Positions 23,420 through 24,155 of a DNA stretch of 24,155 nt are shown piece by piece. Below the pieces are notes generated by a model that made no database searches, had not been told where the DNA came from, and saw only the letters and a program-made list of their open reading frames with translations. The number at the start of each line of letters is the position of its first letter. The first letter of the stretch is position 1. Source of the DNA: Pelargonium nanum (taxonomy: Eukaryota; Streptophyta; Magnoliopsida; Geraniales; Geraniaceae); NCBI GenBank assembly GCA_036897485.1, contig JAYMTF010001331.1, positions 1 through 24,155 of the forward strand. The letters are read 5' to 3'. The translations under genes and the position numbers were made by a program.

Positions 23420-24155
23420 CGGGTATTTTAGCGAATTTATTTTGAAGCCCCTGAACTGTGTTAATTAACCATCTGGACCTCTTTGGTATTAATTTGTCAA
23501 TTAGGCCACTATTGCTATTTGGATTGTACCCATAAATATTTGATAGAGTTTGTTTTTGTTTAGGCCAAGTTAATGCCAATTTATTCTAAGGTCAAATTAA
23601 TTAGTACCAATTTTATACGAAAAGGTGCTTGACTTGAATAGCAATTGTGATATTTTGGCTAGAGTTTTGATATTTTGGTTGGAGGAGTAAACATGCAATA
23701 AAATTAGTTTAATATGATATATGTATTTTATTGTGGAATAAATATTAATTTTCATGTCAAATGTTAAATATTTTTCATGTATTGAATTTTATTTTATGTA
23801 TAGAACCTAAGTCCAAAGATAAAATATTGGATAATTAAAACTCAAGTTATATATAGTCTCAATTGTTAAACGTACAAGGCTAACATTGTTCTTGAACTTA
23901 TTGTCCCGGGTCAAAAATGCATACTTGTGAAAATTTTGAAGGCTTAATTATTTTCTAGCAATTTTCAAAAATTTGCCAACCAGACAAATTGCGTGTTTTA
24001 TACTTCAATAGAAACATACTTAACATATATCAAATACTCTAACAATCAAAAACTAATTCATATTTTTTAAAGATTCAAAAGAACTTTCAACTATTATGTG
24101 TAACTAGAACTTTTTACCCGGCGTTGCCCGGGGTTTTATTATTATGTTGTGTTAT
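23420..24155. other. Distal upstream region, no gene seen
   Basis: AT-rich sequence without a supportable gene. The phrases aagcccctgaactgtg and aggccactatt near 23440-23510 look like old transposon debris. At the right edge, 24117-24133 reads acccggcgttgcccggg, a short GC hairpin within AT-rich DNA of the kind found at the ends of dispersed plant repeats; the window stops before a boundary can be judged. Confidence 0.45.

Noticed and set aside
23244..23579. Minus-strand open frame of 111 codons upstream of SNX1
   Set aside because: It has no recognisable domain or splice context, and it overlaps the G-box cluster and repeat debris. It is probably a chance frame.

Overview
The window is nuclear DNA of a flowering plant, most likely a eudicot: AT-rich, with short exons bounded by GT...AG introns, plant-type ribosomal, sorting-nexin and plastid genes, a nuclear tRNA-Leu, and AT-rich intergenic DNA carrying Stowaway-like MITE remnants. 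The species cannot be named from the sequence alone. I spliced every gene by hand, choosing junctions that keep the frame and the family alignment.

Six protein genes and one tRNA gene are supported, all on the minus strand, so transcription runs from high to low coordinates. From left to right: (1) 478-1261, a five-exon ubiquitin-eL40 fusion with a diverged tail; (2) 2704-4876, six-exon cytosolic ribosomal protein uS11 (RPS14), whose first coding exon is only the ATG; (3) 6350-9505, five-exon ABHD11-like alpha/beta hydrolase, probably mitochondrial; (4) 9715-9794, tRNA-Leu(UAG), about 210 bp upstream of the hydrolase start; (5) 10395-15039, a nine-exon, about 1179-residue protein joining a GMC-type (cholesterol-oxidase-like) FAD oxidoreductase to an alpha/beta hydrolase-like domain and a C-terminal membrane segment; (6) 15681-17711, three-exon small plastid-targeted protein of unknown function; (7) 18110-22994, ten-exon sorting nexin 1 (SNX1).

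The genes are mostly unrelated housekeeping functions: ubiquitin/ribosome supply, translation, mitochondrial and plastid metabolism, endosomal sorting. I see no operon-like functional cluster. Gene 5 is the item most worth attention. It fuses two enzymatic modules, has a cysteine-rich CxxCxxCxxxC motif inside the oxidoreductase half, a Cys instead of Ser at the predicted hydrolase nucleophile, and one GC-AG intron.

Non-coding structure includes three MITE-like elements, a tRNA-like SINE remnant, paired direct repeats inside introns of genes 6 and 7, a duplicated promoter segment with three ACGACGYCGT motifs upstream of ABHD11, and a cluster of CACGTG G-boxes upstream of SNX1. Intergenic stretches otherwise show no genes that I can support.
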